From UMGS1663 sp963621995 (GTDB lineage Bacteria; Bacillota; Clostridia; TANB77; CAG-508): a stretch of 64,000 bases of DNA. A model generated the notes under the pieces. The model was not told the origin of the DNA. It searched no databases and saw only the letters and a program-made list of their open reading frames with translations. This document shows, piece by piece, positions 24,403 to 32,835 of this stretch. Each line of letters begins with the position of its first letter. The stretch's first letter is position 1. The DNA is taken from contig CAVFFZ010000001.1 of assembly GCA_963621995.1 (NCBI GenBank), forward strand, positions 1-64,000, given 5' to 3'. A program made the translations under genes and the position numbers.

Positions 24403-25542
24403 TTATTTAACATTCTTTATATAAAAATCTTTTATGGTTTGTACTACTTTTTCTGCATCTTCTTTTTGTAGGTTATAATACATTGGTAATCGTAATAGTC
24501 TATTACTTTCTTTTGTTGTATATTTATCTTCACCATTAAATCTACCGTACTTAATGCCTGCTGGTGCAGTATGTAGTGGAATATAATGAAATACTGCTTG
24601 TACTCCATTTTCTTTTAAGTATTTAATTAAATTTGTTCTTTCCTCTAGATCTTTTGCTTTTATATAATACATATGTGCATTATGTTTGCATTCTTCTGGA
24701 ATGTAAGGTCTTTGTATATAACCTTCATCTTCTAATATTTTTAAATTTTCATTATAATAATTCCATGTAGCAAGTCTGTTATCGTTTATTTTATCTGCTT
24801 GTTCTAATTCTGCCCATAAATATGCTGCATTTATATCACTTGGTAAATATGATGAACCACATTCTACCCATGTATATTTATCTACTTGTCCTCTAAAAAA
24901 TTTACTTCTGTTAGTTCCTTTTTCTCTTATAATTTCAGCCATTTCCGTATATCTATTATCTTTAAATACTACTGCTCCACCTTCACCAGAACTATAATTT
25001 TTTGTTTCATGGAAAGAATAACAGCCTATGTCTCCAATAGTTCCTAAATATTTATCTTTATATTTTGCCATAACTCCTTGTGCAGCATCTTCTATTACTA
25101 GTAAATTATGCTTTTTAGCTATTTCTAATATTTTATCCATTTCACAAGCTACACCTGCATAATGAACAGGAACTATTGCTTTAGTTCTATCTGTAATAGC
25201 CGCTTCTATTAAATTTTCATCTATATTCATAGTATCTGGTCTAATATCAACAAATACTATTTTAGCTCCTCTTAAAACAAATGCATTTGCAGTAGAAACA
25301 AAAGTAAATGCTGGCATAACAACTTCGTCTCCGGGTTTTATATCTGCTAAAAGTGCAGACATTTCTAGGGCGCTAGAACATGAAGTTGTAAGTAATACTT
25401 CTTCTGCATTAAATTTGTTTTCCATCCATTCTTTACATTTTTTTGTAAATTTTCCATCTCCACATATTTTATGTGCTTCAATTGCTTGTTTTACATATTC
25501 TTCTTCAGTTCCTATAACTGGAGGTACATTAAATCCTATCAT
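24403..25542 (-). CDS. sugar aminotransferase, DegT/DnrJ/EryC1 family (RffA/WecE-like)
   Basis: 379 aa, usual length. PLP-dependent: CSSALEMSALL binds phosphate, VIEDAAQGVMAKYKDKYLGTIGDIGCYSFHETKN carries the PLP Asp and the Schiff-base Lys in HETKN, followed by GEGGAVV. The best match from memory is dTDP-4-amino-4,6-dideoxygalactose transaminase (RffA/WecE): HYIPLHTAPAG and LPMYYNL are typical. It would make an amino-deoxy sugar nucleotide. Operon with the DUF2142 and ATP-grasp genes. Confidence 0.88.
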   Translation of the reverse strand: MIGFNVPPVIGTEEEYVKQAIEAHKICGDGKFTKKCKEWMENKFNAEEVLLTTSCSSALEMSALLADIKPGDEVVMPAFTFVSTANAFVLRGAKIVFVDIRPDTMNIDENLIEAAITDRTKAIVPVHYAGVACEMDKILEIAKKHNLLVIEDAAQGVMAKYKDKYLGTIGDIGCYSFHETKNYSSGEGGAVVFKDNRYTEMAEIIREKGTNRSKFFRGQVDKYTWVECGSSYLPSDINAAYLWAELEQADKINDNRLATWNYYNENLKILEDEGYIQRPYIPEECKHNAHMYYIKAKDLEERTNLIKYLKENGVQAVFHYIPLHTAPAGIKYGRFNGEDKYTTKESNRLLRLPMYYNLQKEDAEKVVQTIKDFYIKNVK

Positions 25543-25564
25543 ATTATTTTTCTTCTTTCCATAA

Positions 25565-26917
25565 TTAATATTTTTGAATCATTCTTATTAAGCAATAAAT
25601 TGGTAATAATATTCCTATAATTATTATCAAAATTTGCACTATATTTTTTGCTTTTTCGTTTTTTATAAATTTATCTAATACCTTTTCTAATCCTGATACA
25701 ATAAAATACATAAGTGGTATTAACATTGGCATTATATATCTTCCTTGCGGTTGGTAATCATTGCAATATGAATAATATATACTTAAACCAATTGGTATTA
25801 TAATATTTATTCCGAATATTATTTCTAATAATGCTTTATTTTTATCTTCCTTTAGTTCTTTTATATGTTTAAGTTTATAAAATTTTGATATGTATCCTAT
25901 TATTCCAATAGCAAATACTATAAAGTAAAGTAAATAAAATTTTGTTCCCATTGTAACTATCATAGTCCCAAATATAGCCACAAAACTTTTTAAAGTTACT
26001 ATTATCCAGCCCTTTTTAAATAGCATATTAAATAATCCCATATTTGTATTTTGTGGTGTTTTCCTGTTACTTGGTTTAAATTCTTCCATAGCATATTTTT
26101 CTGAATATTCTTCTTCTGTACTTAGTCCTAAAAAATCGCCATTATAAATTACTGCATTTCTTATAAAACACCATCCACATAGTAAAAATGTTATTCCAGC
26201 TATTATTAGTCCTTTTTTGAACATATTTTTAAAATCAAATTTATTATTTTCATTCTTATTTATAAAATATGATGCAATAAATAAAATAACACTTGTTAAT
26301 ATATACCCATATGCATTATAGTAAGATAAAGCACATAGCCCTAATCCTATTGAAAGCATTATGCAACTTTTTATATTCCATTTGCTTTCTAATCCATTTA
26401 GCCAACCATATATAATAATTGAAATTGATAACAATGCTAATGAATCATTATTTATATAAGAGCCTATAAATACTATTTGTGGTAATACACTTGTAAGCAC
26501 TATAAAGAACCATTTGTAATATTTGTTTTTAAATAATTTTTCTCCAATTTTTATATTAACTATACTCATTGCCGTAATACAAAGTACACTTATAAATCTC
26601 GCAGCAACATAAAGTATATGAATATCACTAGTAAAATTACCTGCTATTTTTACAAACACTCCACCTATTATATAAGATAATATTGGAGTAAATCCATAAG
26701 ATATTCCCCAAATAGGATTTCTTATTTCTTCCTCTCCACCATGTGGTAATTTTCCATGGTTCGCAATATATTGGCATATGTCCATTTTCATGTCTTCATC
26801 TGGTCCTTCATTATTTGGTTGTATAATCGCCCACGTAAATGTCATTATAAAAACAAGTAATATAAATGCTATCTTTATATACTTTTCCTTAATATGTATT
26901 TTATTCATTTTTTTCAC
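25565..26917 (-). CDS. DUF2142 multi-spanning membrane protein (GT-C-like glycosyltransferase)
   Basis: 450 aa with about 11-12 membrane helices. Just after the first helix comes IIQPNNEGPDEDMKMDICQYI, the acidic loop that marks DUF2142 (PDExxHxxR in most members) and resembles the Asp-bearing first loop of GT-C enzymes. It would transfer a sugar from a polyprenyl phosphate carrier to an envelope acceptor outside the membrane. It is the first gene of the five-gene operon and divergent from the GT2 gene at 27115. Confidence 0.75.
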   Translation of the reverse strand: MKKMNKIHIKEKYIKIAFILLVFIMTFTWAIIQPNNEGPDEDMKMDICQYIANHGKLPHGGEEEIRNPIWGISYGFTPILSYIIGGVFVKIAGNFTSDIHILYVAARFISVLCITAMSIVNIKIGEKLFKNKYYKWFFIVLTSVLPQIVFIGSYINNDSLALLSISIIIYGWLNGLESKWNIKSCIMLSIGLGLCALSYYNAYGYILTSVILFIASYFINKNENNKFDFKNMFKKGLIIAGITFLLCGWCFIRNAVIYNGDFLGLSTEEEYSEKYAMEEFKPSNRKTPQNTNMGLFNMLFKKGWIIVTLKSFVAIFGTMIVTMGTKFYLLYFIVFAIGIIGYISKFYKLKHIKELKEDKNKALLEIIFGINIIIPIGLSIYYSYCNDYQPQGRYIMPMLIPLMYFIVSGLEKVLDKFIKNEKAKNIVQILIIIIGILLPIYCLIRMIQKY

Positions 26918-27047
26918 CCTTTTATTTTCCTGCTTTTCTCTTTAATAGTACATAAATTATATACTTGTGAATATAAAAAGTCAACAAATTTCTTTCTTTT
27001 TTAAATCTCCCAAAAAGTGCTATTTTTACGCATTTTTATCTTTCTAG

Positions 27048-27075
27048 TTTACTTTTTGTTTTTTTATGATATAAT
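27048..27075 (+). promoter_or_regulatory. promoter of the GT2 gene
   Basis: TTTACT (27048-27053) and TATAAT (27070-27075) are 16 bases apart, about 40 bases before the start codon, which has an AAAGGGG ribosome site. Confidence 0.55.
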
Positions 27076-27114
27076 AATGAGCATAATATTATTTCGATAA
27101 AAGGGGATTTTAAA

Positions 27115-28065
27115 ATGAAAAAATTATCAATAATAGTACCAGTATACTATAACTCTGAAAGTTTACTTCCTTTATACAATGATTTAAGAGAAAAAGTATT
27201 AAATAAACTTTCAATTGATTATGAATTAATTTTTGTAGATGATGGCTCTAAAGATAATTCATATGAAGTAATGCAAGAAATTGCAAAATTAGATAGCAAA
27301 ATTGTTACAATAAGACTTTCTAGAAACTTTGGCGAACATGCTGCTATATTAGCTGGACTTTCTAAATGCACAGGAGACATGGCTGTTAGAAAAGCTGCAG
27401 ACTTACAAGAACCTTCTGAACTTATAATAGATATGCTTACTAAATATTATGAAGGAAATGATGTTGTTATTGCAACAAGAGCAGATAGAGAAGAATCTTT
27501 TATTCAAACATTTTTAGCCAATACATATGCAACTATTATGAGAAAAATTGCTTTGCCAAATTATCCCAAAGGGGGATTCGATAGTTTCTTAATAGATAGA
27601 AAAGTTATTGACGTTTTAGTTAATATGTCTGAAAAAAATACATCTTTAATGAGTCAAATTTTATGGAGTGGTTTTACAACAACAAGTGTTCCATATACTA
27701 GATTAAAAAGAGAAGCGGGTAAATCTAGATGGACTTTCTCTAAAAAGGTAAAATTAGTAATAGATTCTGTTTTAAGTTTTTCTTACTTCCCTATTAGATT
27801 TATTTCTAGTCTAGGGGTCTTAACCTTTATTGCAGCATTTATTTTGCTTATAGTTACACTAGTTAGAAGAATTTCTGGTGCAATAGATGTAGAAGGTTAT
27901 TCTTCTTTACTTATTATAATGCTTATGGGATTTGGTATTATAATGCTTTCTATGGGTATTTTAGGAGAATATATGTGGAGAATGTTTGATGCATCAAGAA
28001 ATAGACCTCCTTTCATTATAGATGTGTATAATGGCAGAAATAAAGAAAATGAAGAAAATAAATAA
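27115..28065 (+). CDS. GT2 glycosyltransferase, polyprenyl-phosphate sugar synthase type (GtrB/DPM1-like)
   Basis: 316 aa. The N-terminal GT-A domain has LSIIVPVYYNSESLLPL, the DDGSKDNSYEVM motif (Asp pair) and IRLSRNFGEHAAILAGL. Then come SRWTFSKKVKLVIDSVLSFS and two C-terminal membrane helices (about 232-255 and 265-288). This is the layout of GtrB/ArnC-like enzymes that load a sugar on undecaprenyl phosphate. It is divergent from the flippase, transferase and aminotransferase operon, and very likely supplies that pathway. Confidence 0.88.
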   Translation: MKKLSIIVPVYYNSESLLPLYNDLREKVLNKLSIDYELIFVDDGSKDNSYEVMQEIAKLDSKIVTIRLSRNFGEHAAILAGLSKCTGDMAVRKAADLQEPSELIIDMLTKYYEGNDVVIATRADREESFIQTFLANTYATIMRKIALPNYPKGGFDSFLIDRKVIDVLVNMSEKNTSLMSQILWSGFTTTSVPYTRLKREAGKSRWTFSKKVKLVIDSVLSFSYFPIRFISSLGVLTFIAAFILLIVTLVRRISGAIDVEGYSSLLIIMLMGFGIIMLSMGILGEYMWRMFDASRNRPPFIIDVYNGRNKENEENK

Positions 28066-28161
28066 AAATACTAGACTTTTTTAGTTTTTTTGTGTATTAT
28101 ATTATCATATTAATCAAAAGAAAAAAGATATTTATTTATCTTAATTAGGAGGTTTTTTATT

Positions 28162-28536
28162 ATGAATAAAACAATAAAAATTTTACTATTTATATTAATG
28201 TTTGTATTATTAGTTATACCTTATTCTTATGCAACAGATATTAATATGAATTTGCAAACAAATAATGTTTCAGAAAATTTAACTTCATCTGTTACATCTA
28301 CTGAAAATAATATAAATGCAAATGTTACAAATTCAAGTACTACAACTAATGCTGTTACATCTTTAACATCTCAAAATTCGGTTTTAGCAGATACAGAATC
28401 TACAACTGTTAAAACTGTTTCTTCTACTCAAAATGAAAGTTTAAGTTTAACAAGTATATTAAACATTTTACTAATTGTTGTTGGAGTTGTTTTAATTTTA
28501 TTAGGTATTGCAATCTTAATTCGTATGCACTCATAA
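28162..28536 (+). CDS. small exported Ser/Thr/Asn-rich membrane protein
   Basis: 124 aa. A signal peptide (about 1-25, ending YSYA) is followed by a low-complexity Ser/Thr/Asn region with no Cys and a C-terminal membrane helix (about 100-120) with a short basic end. It would be exported and anchored, with the middle outside. No family is recognised. An AGGAGG site precedes the ATG and a terminator follows. Confidence 0.7.
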   Translation: MNKTIKILLFILMFVLLVIPYSYATDINMNLQTNNVSENLTSSVTSTENNINANVTNSSTTTNAVTSLTSQNSVLADTESTTVKTVSSTQNESLSLTSILNILLIVVGVVLILLGIAILIRMHS

Positions 28537-28559
28537 ATTTAAAAAATAAAATTTGTTAT

Positions 28560-28592
28560 AAAGATATGTGTTTTACATATCTTTATTTTTTG
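28560..28592 (+). terminator. rho-independent terminator
   Basis: A 10-bp stem (28560-28569 with 28575-28584) followed by a T-rich tract, just after the small exported protein gene. Confidence 0.75.
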
Positions 28593-28734
28593 TTATTTTT
28601 TTCTCTTTATGTATGGAAATTTTTATTTGTATATTTTATTTTTTTAAACAAATAATAATATTGAATTTAAATTAAAAATATGACTTAATCATATTTTTAA
28701 ATTTTTGTTTTTAATTTATATAAAGGGGGTTATT

Positions 28735-29184
28735 ATGAATAAGAAATTTTTTATTACTTTAGCTACTATTTTTTCCATAATTTTATTTGGTATTACCTAT
28801 TCTTTCGCAGGTAATAATATGGGTGAAAATGCTGTAGAAGGTGTTAGAAATTTTGTTGGTGGCGCTGAAAATGTTGTTGAAGATACTGCAAAAAATGTTG
28901 GAGAAGGAATTCGTTCAGGTGTTACAGATGTAAAAGATGCCACACAAAATACAACTCATGATATGACTAAAGACAATAGAAATAGCAATAGTAATTATAG
29001 TGCTACTAGAACTTCTGCTAAAACTACTAGTACTGGAAATTCATTTCTAAACATGGGTACAACAGCATGGAGTTTACTTATTATAGCTATCCTAGGTATT
29101 ATTACAGTTGCTCTTGTATGGTATTACGGAAAACAAAATGAAATTAATGTTCATCATCACAATAATAATGATGACAATTATTAA
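28735..29184 (+). CDS. small exported membrane protein with His/Asn-rich tail
   Basis: 149 aa from the ATG at 28735, which follows AAAGGGGG; the longer frame from 28705 lacks a site. A signal peptide (about 1-24, ending SFAG) precedes an amphipathic Val/Gly/Asn region with repeated NVVED, NVGEG and DVKDA patterns. A polar linker, a membrane helix (about 110-132) and a cytoplasmic tail NVHHHNNNDDNY follow. The layout matches its upstream neighbour at 28162-28536. The function is unknown. Confidence 0.7.
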   Translation: MNKKFFITLATIFSIILFGITYSFAGNNMGENAVEGVRNFVGGAENVVEDTAKNVGEGIRSGVTDVKDATQNTTHDMTKDNRNSNSNYSATRTSAKTTSTGNSFLNMGTTAWSLLIIAILGIITVALVWYYGKQNEINVHHHNNNDDNY

Positions 29185-29188
29185 AATT

Positions 29189-29235
29189 AAAGGTGAAATG
29201 ACAAAATTGTTGTTTCACCTTTTGTTTATTTTTAT
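29189..29235 (+). terminator. rho-independent terminator
   Basis: A 10-bp stem (29189-29198 with 29213-29222) followed by a T-rich tract. Confidence 0.75.
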
Positions 29236-29243
29236 TTTTTATC

Positions 29244-29272
29244 TTGATAAGAAACTTTTATTTTGTTATAAT
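29244..29272 (+). promoter_or_regulatory. promoter of smpB
   Basis: TTGATA (29244-29249) and TATAAT (29267-29272) are separated by 17 bases, an almost ideal sigma-A promoter 35 bases before the smpB start. Confidence 0.75.
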
Positions 29273-29306
29273 GTTAGACAAATTAATATATGAGAGGTTA
29301 ATTATT

Positions 29307-29762
29307 ATGACAAAATTGATTGCAAAAAATCCTGTTGCTAGGCACGACTACACTATTGTAGATACTATAGAAACTGGCATCGTTTTAACAGGTACAGAAA
29401 TAAAGTCAATTAGAAGCGGTAGAATAAATTTAAAAGATAGTTATGCTTCAATAGATAACGGTGAAGTTTTTATTCATTCTATGCACATAAGTCCTTATGA
29501 ACATGGAAATATATTTAACAAAGATCCTATGCGTGATAGAAAATTGTTACTAAATAAACAAGAAATAAGAAAATTAGTAGGATTAATAAAGCAAAAAGGT
29601 TATACTTTAGTACCAATAAGTCTATATTTTAAAGGCTCTTTTGTTAAACTTGAACTTGGCATTGGAAAAGGTAAAAAATTATATGATAAACGTGAAGATA
29701 TTGCTAAAAAAGATGCTGAAAGAAGAATTAAGCAACATTTATCTGAAAAATATCAATCATAG
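29307..29762 (+). CDS. smpB: SsrA-binding protein SmpB
   Basis: 151 aa from ATG 29307 (MTKLIAKNPVARHDY), after a GAGAGG site; frames starting further left overlap the promoter. It shows the family blocks TGIVLTGTEIKSIRSGRINLKDSY, HISPYEHGN, the basic RKLLLNK, and the C-terminal tail GKGKKLYDKREDIAKKDAERRI that enters the ribosomal A site. SmpB with tmRNA rescues stalled ribosomes. The ssrA gene is not in the window. Confidence 0.97.
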   Translation: MTKLIAKNPVARHDYTIVDTIETGIVLTGTEIKSIRSGRINLKDSYASIDNGEVFIHSMHISPYEHGNIFNKDPMRDRKLLLNKQEIRKLVGLIKQKGYTLVPISLYFKGSFVKLELGIGKGKKLYDKREDIAKKDAERRIKQHLSEKYQS

Positions 29763-29769
29763 AATAAAG

Positions 29770-29801
29770 AAATCTCTGAATAAATCCAGAGATTTTTATT
29801 T
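29770..29801 (+). terminator. terminator of smpB
   Basis: A 9-bp stem (29770-29778 with 29787-29795) followed by TTTTTATTTT; it lies between the convergent smpB and fba. Confidence 0.75.
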
Positions 29802-29826
29802 TATAATTTGTTCTATATTTTAAAAT

Positions 29827-30756
29827 TTAAATTCTGTTAGCTGATCCAAATACATCTTTCATTTTGTGAGAAACAGTTGCTTTTACTTCTTCTCTTGCAG
29901 GTGTTAAATATTTTCTTGGGTCAAATGCAGATGGTTCTTCTGCAAATACTTTTCTTATTTGTGCTGTCATAGCTAAACGTAAGTCTGTATCTACATTTAT
30001 TTTAGAAACTCCTTTTAGACTTGCCTCGTGTAATATTTCGTCTGGCACACCCTTTGCTCCTGGTATATTGCCACCATATTTATTGCACATTTCTACAAGC
30101 TCTGGTATAACTGTTGATGCTCCATGTAATACTATTGGAGTATTTGGTATTAATTCTTTTACTTTTGCTAGTATGTCAAATCTTAGTCTTGCTTCTCCTT
30201 TGAATTTGTAAGCACCATGACTTGTTCCTATAGCTATAGCTAAAGAGTCGCATCCTGTTCTTTCTACAAATTCTTTTGCTTGTTCTGGGTCTGTATACAT
30301 AGCATCATCTGTTGCTACATTTACATCATCTTCTATTCCTGCTAATTTTCCAAGTTCTGCTTCTACTACTACTCCATGAGCGTGTGCATAGTCTACAACT
30401 TCTTTCGTAAGTCTTACGTTTTCTTCAAAATCATATTTTGACCCATCAAACATTACAGATGTAAACCCTGCATCTACACACATTTTGCAAGTTTCAAAAT
30501 CTGGTCCATGGTCTAAATGAAGTGCTACTGGAACTTCAGGATGTTCTTCTACAGCTGCTTCTACCATTTTCTTTAAATATCCTATTCTTGCATATTTTAT
30601 TGCACTAGATGATGCTTGTAAAACAACTGGTGATTTATTTTCTGCTGCTGCATCCATTATTCCTTGTATTATTTCCATGTTGTTTACATTAAATGCACCA
30701 ATTGCAAAGTGCTCCTCCATTGATTTTTCAAACATTTCTTTTGTTGTAACTAACAT
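29827..30756 (-). CDS. fba: class II fructose-bisphosphate aldolase
   Basis: 309 aa. Zinc-binding and catalytic blocks are clear: VALHLDHGPDFETCK (His and Asp), VMFDGSKYDFEENV, EAELGKLAGIEDD (Glu), AIAIGTSHGAYKF (second Zn His) and VLHGASTVIPE (third Zn His). It splits fructose-1,6-bisphosphate to DHAP and GAP in glycolysis. It is a single gene with an excellent promoter (30798-30826). Confidence 0.96.
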   Translation of the reverse strand: MLVTTKEMFEKSMEEHFAIGAFNVNNMEIIQGIMDAAAENKSPVVLQASSSAIKYARIGYLKKMVEAAVEEHPEVPVALHLDHGPDFETCKMCVDAGFTSVMFDGSKYDFEENVRLTKEVVDYAHAHGVVVEAELGKLAGIEDDVNVATDDAMYTDPEQAKEFVERTGCDSLAIAIGTSHGAYKFKGEARLRFDILAKVKELIPNTPIVLHGASTVIPELVEMCNKYGGNIPGAKGVPDEILHEASLKGVSKINVDTDLRLAMTAQIRKVFAEEPSAFDPRKYLTPAREEVKATVSHKMKDVFGSANRI

Positions 30757-30797
30757 ATATATTTCCTCCTTGTTACTTTATTATATCTTCTTTTGGT

Positions 30798-30826
30798 ATT
30801 ATATATTTATAATTTTTATAAGTCAA
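30798..30826 (-). promoter_or_regulatory. promoter of fba
   Basis: On the minus strand TTGACT and TATAAT are separated by exactly 17 bases, about 40 bases before the start codon, which has an AAGGAGG ribosome site. Confidence 0.75.
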
Positions 30827-30956
30827 CAAAAAAGAAAAAATAATAAGTTATTATTTAAATTGTATATAATGCAATACCCTTTACTTGTTTTTATGTAAAT
30901 AATTTGCTATATTTATTCATATTTTTCAACATTTTTCATTTATTTTTAATTTTTCG

Positions 30957-30985
30957 TTGATTTTATGTAATTAAGATGTTAGAAT
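30957..30985 (+). promoter_or_regulatory. promoter of the beta-CASP hydrolase gene
   Basis: TTGATT (30957-30962) and TAGAAT (30980-30985) are 17 bases apart, about 65 bases before the start codon. Confidence 0.5.
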
Positions 30986-31052
30986 ATATTTAAGTATTTA
31001 TATATAATAATGCAACAAAAAACTTTTAATTGCAGAAAGGAGATTTTGCAGC

Positions 31053-32483
31053 ATGAGTAAAGCACAACGGTTTTATATGGATATTATGGCATTACACAAC
31101 GAGGTAACAGGTTCTTGTATTCTTAATATTATTAAGTTCCCTGATGGTTCGTCAAAAAAAGTATTAGTTGACTGTGGACTGTTTCAAGAACTTAACTATG
31201 CAGAACTTAATAAAAACTTGCCTTTCAATGCTTCAGAACTTGACTATGTGATTGTAACTCATAATCATGTAGATCATACTGGGAGGTTACCACTTCTTAT
31301 TAAAAATGGTTATAGAGGTGATATTCATATGTCTTATACTACTTCCAAATTAGTTCCCTATGCTTTGAAAGACAGCTATAAGGTATTAAAGAATAAAGCC
31401 AAACTAGCTAATGAACCACAATTGTATACAGACTCTGATGTTGACGAAACACTAAAACACGTAAAAGGACATCCTTATGAAGAAAGCATTTGGTTAGATA
31501 ATAACATAAAACTTACTTTCTTTATGAATGGACATTTGCCTGGTGCAATATGTGTTTTAATGCAAGTTAAATATCGGGTTTATGGGTATCACTATCAAGA
31601 TATAAATGTTTTATTTACAGGAGACTACAATAGTAGAAATTTATTCTTTAATGTACCTTCCATTCCAAGCTGGGTTCATCAGCTTCCTATTACCATTATT
31701 CAAGAATCAACTTATGGTGATATGAATTCTTCCGACATTAAATGCGTTTTTGAGCAAAATGTGTTGAATGCTTTAGCTAAAAACAAAGAAATTCTTATCC
31801 CTGTTTTTTCTTTAGGGCGTTCGCAAGAAATAATGTATACCCTAAAAAAATGGCAAGAGGCTGGAAAACTCGATAAAAGTATTCCTATTTACCTTGATGG
31901 AAAGCTTGCAATGCGCTATACAAACTTATATTTAAAAGATGAGCTTGATAACAAAGAAGATTGTAAAGACTTTTTACCAGAGAATTTTAATTTTGTATCT
32001 GATAGTGATATAAGAAATTCTATTATGCATGATAATCAATGTAAAATTATTCTTACAACTTCAGGAATGGGTTCTTATGGACCTGCTCAAGCTTATTTGC
32101 CTGTATACTTGCGTAAAAGTAATGTTTTAATCCATTTTACAGGATATTGTGCTGAAGGAACTCTTGGAAGAAAATTATTTGACTGCCCTTTTGAAGCTAA
32201 AGTTGAAATATCAGGTCTTCAGGTAAAAAAATGTGCAGATGTTCAATTTACTTCTGAATTTTCTACTCATGCAAAGGCAGATGAATTAATTAACTTCTTA
32301 CGTCCTTTTGAAAACATTAATCTACTTCTCGTAAATCATGGAAGTATTAAAAAGAAAGAGCTTTATGCCAATCGAGTAATTGATGAACTAGATCCTAAAA
32401 ATGTTGGTATTCTTGGCAGGGACTATTTTTTCAGAATTGATGGCTATGGTTTTCAAAAATCAATAACTACAAAATTCTTATAA
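31053..32483 (+). CDS. MBL-fold beta-CASP metallo-hydrolase (RNA-processing type)
   Basis: 476 aa. The metallo-beta-lactamase motif VTHNHVDHTGRLPLL (HxHxDH), GHLPGAICVLM (zinc His), LFTGDYNSRN (Asp), then the beta-CASP part IPVFSLGRSQEIMYTL, IILTTSGMGSYGPA, EFSTHAKADELINFL and LLVNHG. This layout is that of CPSF73/YSH1-like nucleases. Bacterial members act on RNA, but the substrate is unknown here. About half of its Arg codons are CGN, while most neighbouring genes use AGA, a mild sign of transfer. It has a GAAAGGAG ribosome site and stands alone. Confidence 0.88.
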   Translation: MSKAQRFYMDIMALHNEVTGSCILNIIKFPDGSSKKVLVDCGLFQELNYAELNKNLPFNASELDYVIVTHNHVDHTGRLPLLIKNGYRGDIHMSYTTSKLVPYALKDSYKVLKNKAKLANEPQLYTDSDVDETLKHVKGHPYEESIWLDNNIKLTFFMNGHLPGAICVLMQVKYRVYGYHYQDINVLFTGDYNSRNLFFNVPSIPSWVHQLPITIIQESTYGDMNSSDIKCVFEQNVLNALAKNKEILIPVFSLGRSQEIMYTLKKWQEAGKLDKSIPIYLDGKLAMRYTNLYLKDELDNKEDCKDFLPENFNFVSDSDIRNSIMHDNQCKIILTTSGMGSYGPAQAYLPVYLRKSNVLIHFTGYCAEGTLGRKLFDCPFEAKVEISGLQVKKCADVQFTSEFSTHAKADELINFLRPFENINLLLVNHGSIKKKELYANRVIDELDPKNVGILGRDYFFRIDGYGFQKSITTKFL

Positions 32484-32500
32484 TTCTATTTTTAAGAATC

Positions 32501-32556
32501 ACTAGGCAATTTAGCCTAGTAAAAATCGCTAGACTAAATTGTCTAGCGATTTTTTT
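32501..32556. terminator. tandem hairpins, bidirectional terminator
   Basis: A first stem (32501-32507 with 32514-32520) is followed by a 14-bp stem (32521-32534 with 32541-32554) and a T-run. It ends the + hydrolase gene and, read in reverse with its A-run, the minus DUF1540 gene. Confidence 0.8.
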
Positions 32557-32716
32557 ACTTATTTTTATAGCTACTGCACATAGATTCATCTGGTTGTTTT
32601 GTGTCACAATTTTCTACTGGTGTAACTGCTATTTGCTTTAGTGAACATTCTTGTCTTCCTTCTTCATTATATTTACAGCTTGTTACTGTACAATTAATTT
32701 TTTGACCTCTTTCCAT
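32555..32716 (-). CDS. DUF1540 small cysteine-rich protein
   Basis: A 53-aa gene. After MERGQKI it reads NCTVTSCKYNEEGRQECSLKQIAV and ends with DESMCSSYKNK. The CTV-x-SCKYN-x-C-x-L-x-x-I-x-V pattern with a final Cys is the DUF1540 domain, common in spore-forming Firmicutes and thought to bind metal. It has a GGAAAG-type ribosome site and a terminator directly after the stop. Confidence 0.85.
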   Translation of the reverse strand: MERGQKINCTVTSCKYNEEGRQECSLKQIAVTPVENCDTKQPDESMCSSYKNK

Positions 32717-32835
32717 ACTAATTCTTCCTTTCTTTTTTTATACAATTAGTATGTTCAAAAATAAAAAAATTATTTGTTCTAATCTTATAAATTCATCAAG
32801 TTCCATTATTTTACACATTAATTATTTAATTTTTT

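Noticed and set aside
29763..29826. tmRNA next to smpB
   Set aside because: Only a terminator and 26 bases lie between smpB and fba. No tRNA-like ends or tag frame were seen.
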